Origin: Nitrospira sp.
GTDB taxonomy: Bacteria; Nitrospirota; Nitrospiria; Nitrospirales; Nitrospiraceae
Assembly (NCBI GenBank): GCA_005116955.1
Contig: SWDI01000001.1
Coordinates: forward strand, 214,464-278,463
DNA: 64,000 nucleotides
Direction: 5' to 3'
The notes under the pieces were generated by a model. That model had not been told where the DNA came from and did no database searches. It saw only the letters and a program-made list of their open reading frames with translations. The translations under genes and the position numbers were made by a program. Below, piece after piece: positions 62,619-64,000 of the stretch (positions within the stretch are counted from its first letter, which is position 1; the number at the start of each line of letters is the position of its first letter).

Positions 62619-63725
62619 ATGATCACATCGTCGAGAACGCTGATCGTTCTGTGTCTGAATGTGTTGGTACTGGCGCCGATAGGTGTGGGTTCAGCATTCT
62701 CTGAAACACAAGAAAAGGAAGGTGCGACGGAAGCGAAGCCGCAGCCTGCTCCTGCGCCGAAAACGGATATGATGTCCACCGATCACAAAGAAGTTGTGCC
62801 GGAGAAGCATACGCCACGCCCGCAGCACCACCCAGCCGATTCCGACAGTCAGCCGGCACCGCACAAGCCATCATCTGAACATAAAATGCCATCACAGCTC
62901 GTTCCTCCCATCAAGGCTGATGGGCTGCCTGAACCGGAGATTAAGGAGAGAGAGTCGGCCAAAGAGAAGGAACCGGTTCAGGAGAAGGAGTTGGCCAAAG
63001 AGAAGGAGCCAGCACAGGAGAAAGAGTCGGTGAAAGAGAAGGAGCCGGTCAAGGAGAAGCAACCGGCCAAGGAAAAGCATCCGGCCAAAGAAAAACAGCC
63101 GCTCAAAGAAAAAGATCCAGCCAAAGAGAAAGAGTCGGTGAAAGAGAAGGAGCCGGCCAAAGAGAAGGAGTCAGTCAAGGAGAAAGAGCCAGTGAAGGAG
63201 AAAGAGCCAGTGAAGGAGAAAGAGCCAGTGAAGGAGAAAGAGCCAGTGAAGGAGAAAGAGACGCCCAAGAAAGCGCTTGGCTCGCTAATCTTGTCCATCA
63301 AGCTTGCACTGATGGGAGATTCACGGCTCTTCCACTACGAGATTGAGGTGGCGGACGATCAGCAAACGGTTACCCTGAGCGGGCGTGTGGTGAGTGAAGA
63401 GGAAAAGGCTGCTGCAACGGAAGTTGCACAGACCGTTCATGGCGTGAAAACCGTCATCAATAAAATTATTCTGGACAAGGACTTGGCAAAGTCGTTGCTG
63501 AAAAAACAGGATGAAATCCTGACGACGCTCATTAAAGAACGCTTCGCCAAGAGCGCCACCTTGAAAGCGGCAAACTTCGAGGTGAAGACCGAGGACGGTG
63601 TTGTCCTGCTCAACGGAACTGTACGTTTTCAGGTTATCGCACTCGAAGCTGCCGAGACAGCTCGTCAAGTGCCGGGTGTTCGAGCTGTAAACACCGAGAA
63701 GATACGGCTGGAGGGTGAGAGCTGA
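62619..63725 (+). CDS. Exported BON-domain protein with a Lys-Glu repeat linker
   Basis: 368 residues from ATG 62619 (GAGGAGGA upstream). Signal peptide (cleavage near SAFS-ET), a Pro/His-rich stretch, about 17 hexads of the type KEKEPV (residues ~113-216), then two BON-like domains (VTLSGRVVSEEEKAAATEVA and VVLLNGTVRFQVIALEAAET). BON domains bind membranes or phospholipid. The linker should be extended or a long charged helix reaching across the periplasm. Confidence 0.78.
   Translation: MITSSRTLIVLCLNVLVLAPIGVGSAFSETQEKEGATEAKPQPAPAPKTDMMSTDHKEVVPEKHTPRPQHHPADSDSQPAPHKPSSEHKMPSQLVPPIKADGLPEPEIKERESAKEKEPVQEKELAKEKEPAQEKESVKEKEPVKEKQPAKEKHPAKEKQPLKEKDPAKEKESVKEKEPAKEKESVKEKEPVKEKEPVKEKEPVKEKEPVKEKETPKKALGSLILSIKLALMGDSRLFHYEIEVADDQQTVTLSGRVVSEEEKAAATEVAQTVHGVKTVINKIILDKDLAKSLLKKQDEILTTLIKERFAKSATLKAANFEVKTEDGVVLLNGTVRFQVIALEAAETARQVPGVRAVNTEKIRLEGES
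63182..63260 (+). repeat. 18-bp perfect tandem repeat inside the BON gene
   Basis: The unit GAGCCAGTGAAGGAGAAA is present just over four times without change (starts at 63186, 63204, 63222, 63240), inside a longer degenerate array from about 62955. Perfect identity suggests recent copy-number change by slippage. Confidence 0.85.
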
Positions 63726-64000
63726 TGCAGGGCCGCTCCGGCTCATTGGCTGGCGCTCCCACCACAGCGGAGCAAGCAAGCAACGGTTTGGTCGAGAATC
63801 GTCCACTCCTCCTGACCCGTGATTTCGGACTTGTGTGGTCCGGACAACTGATTTCTCAAATAGGCGACGGTGTCTCCAAGCTGGCCCTGCTGTGGTTTGT
63901 CTATGCCGTCACCGGGTCACCACTGAAGACCTCTATCATTGGGCTGCTACAGACGATTCCCCCGATTGTTCTTGGCCCTCTCATCGGCGTGTATGTCGAC
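63725..64000 (+). CDS. MFS transporter, N-terminal part (runs off the window)
   Basis: The first 92 codons, starting in the TGATG overlap with the BON gene. TRDFGLVWSGQLISQIGDGV, SKLALLWFVYAVTGSPLKTS and LGPLIGVYVD match the transporter at 61090 nearly residue for residue. It is a tandem paralogue; the rest is outside the window. Confidence 0.85.
   Translation, partial: MQGRSGSLAGAPTTAEQASNGLVENRPLLLTRDFGLVWSGQLISQIGDGVSKLALLWFVYAVTGSPLKTSIIGLLQTIPPIVLGPLIGVYVD

Noticed and set aside
62955-63266. CRISPR-like repeat array
   Set aside because: Tandem 18-bp units without spacers, in frame inside a coding gene; not CRISPR.
62978-63301. Ser-Phe-Thr-Gly repeat protein on the minus strand
   Set aside because: It is the reverse reading of the KEKEPV repeat, with no start signal.

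Overview
The window looks like part of a bacterial chromosome of about 55-60% GC. The most likely source is Nitrospirota, probably Nitrospira. That assignment is an inference from gene content: a cytoplasmic group 3b [NiFe] hydrogenase, many small one-haem c-type cytochromes, hemerythrins, tandem universal stress proteins and a heavy-metal RND pump. I see no rRNA, tRNA or CRISPR array.

Layout. 0.2-2.7 kb: a haem lipoprotein, then a tandemly duplicated hemerythrin + cytochrome c pair whose second hemerythrin has decayed. 3.0-7.4 kb (minus strand): a stress and redox block of Hsp20, a tiny membrane protein, a phosphoribosyltransferase, an NTF2-like secreted protein, a double UspA, a cytochrome c and a thioredoxin-DsbD protein. 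8.0-15.7 kb: a compact operon for the four hydrogenase subunits (beta, gamma, delta, alpha), an endopeptidase, hypA, hypF and hypC. 15.7-22.3 kb: a foreign-looking insert between hypC and hypD. It has YoeB/YefM at one edge, VapBC and a broken hypD copy at the other, and between them seven small unrelated same-strand genes with attC-like sites and repeated spacers. It resembles integron cassettes without an integrase. 22.5-24.7 kb: hypD and hypE. No hypB is visible.

24.9-35.6 kb: cytochrome c, lipoproteins, an SPFH protein, a CBS-pair protein, a dodecin remnant, a multi-PAS histidine kinase (frameshifted) with its NarL-type regulator, MlaA, a second double UspA, a glutathionyl-hydroquinone reductase, and two sibling micro membrane proteins of 26-27 residues. 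35.8-41.7 kb: RND metal efflux and a TPR + formylglycine-enzyme-like protein. 41.8-52.7 kb: accessory genes with much decay. A GNAT gene carries an in-frame stop. A GNAT-GNAT-cNMP-binding gene is split by a 190-bp IS630-derived element and an in-frame TAG. A methyltransferase is cut by an IS30 remnant, and an aldehyde dehydrogenase is doubly broken. Intact neighbours include a macro domain protein, an M20 amidohydrolase, a bacterioferritin-like protein, a coupled GNAT + C39-like pair and two membrane proteins with an L7/L12-like helical motif. 52.8-64 kb: a cation exchanger, a Ca2+-type P-ATPase, two unknown regulatory-looking genes, a glycosyltransferase and two related MFS transporters flanking a Lys/Glu-repeat BON protein.

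Taken together, the set (group 3b hydrogenase, Hsp20, Usp, CBS pair, phosphoribosyltransferase, P-type ATPase, NarL-type two-component pair) closely parallels the hypoxia/dormancy regulon known from mycobacteria. I infer an anaerobic or starvation survival island.
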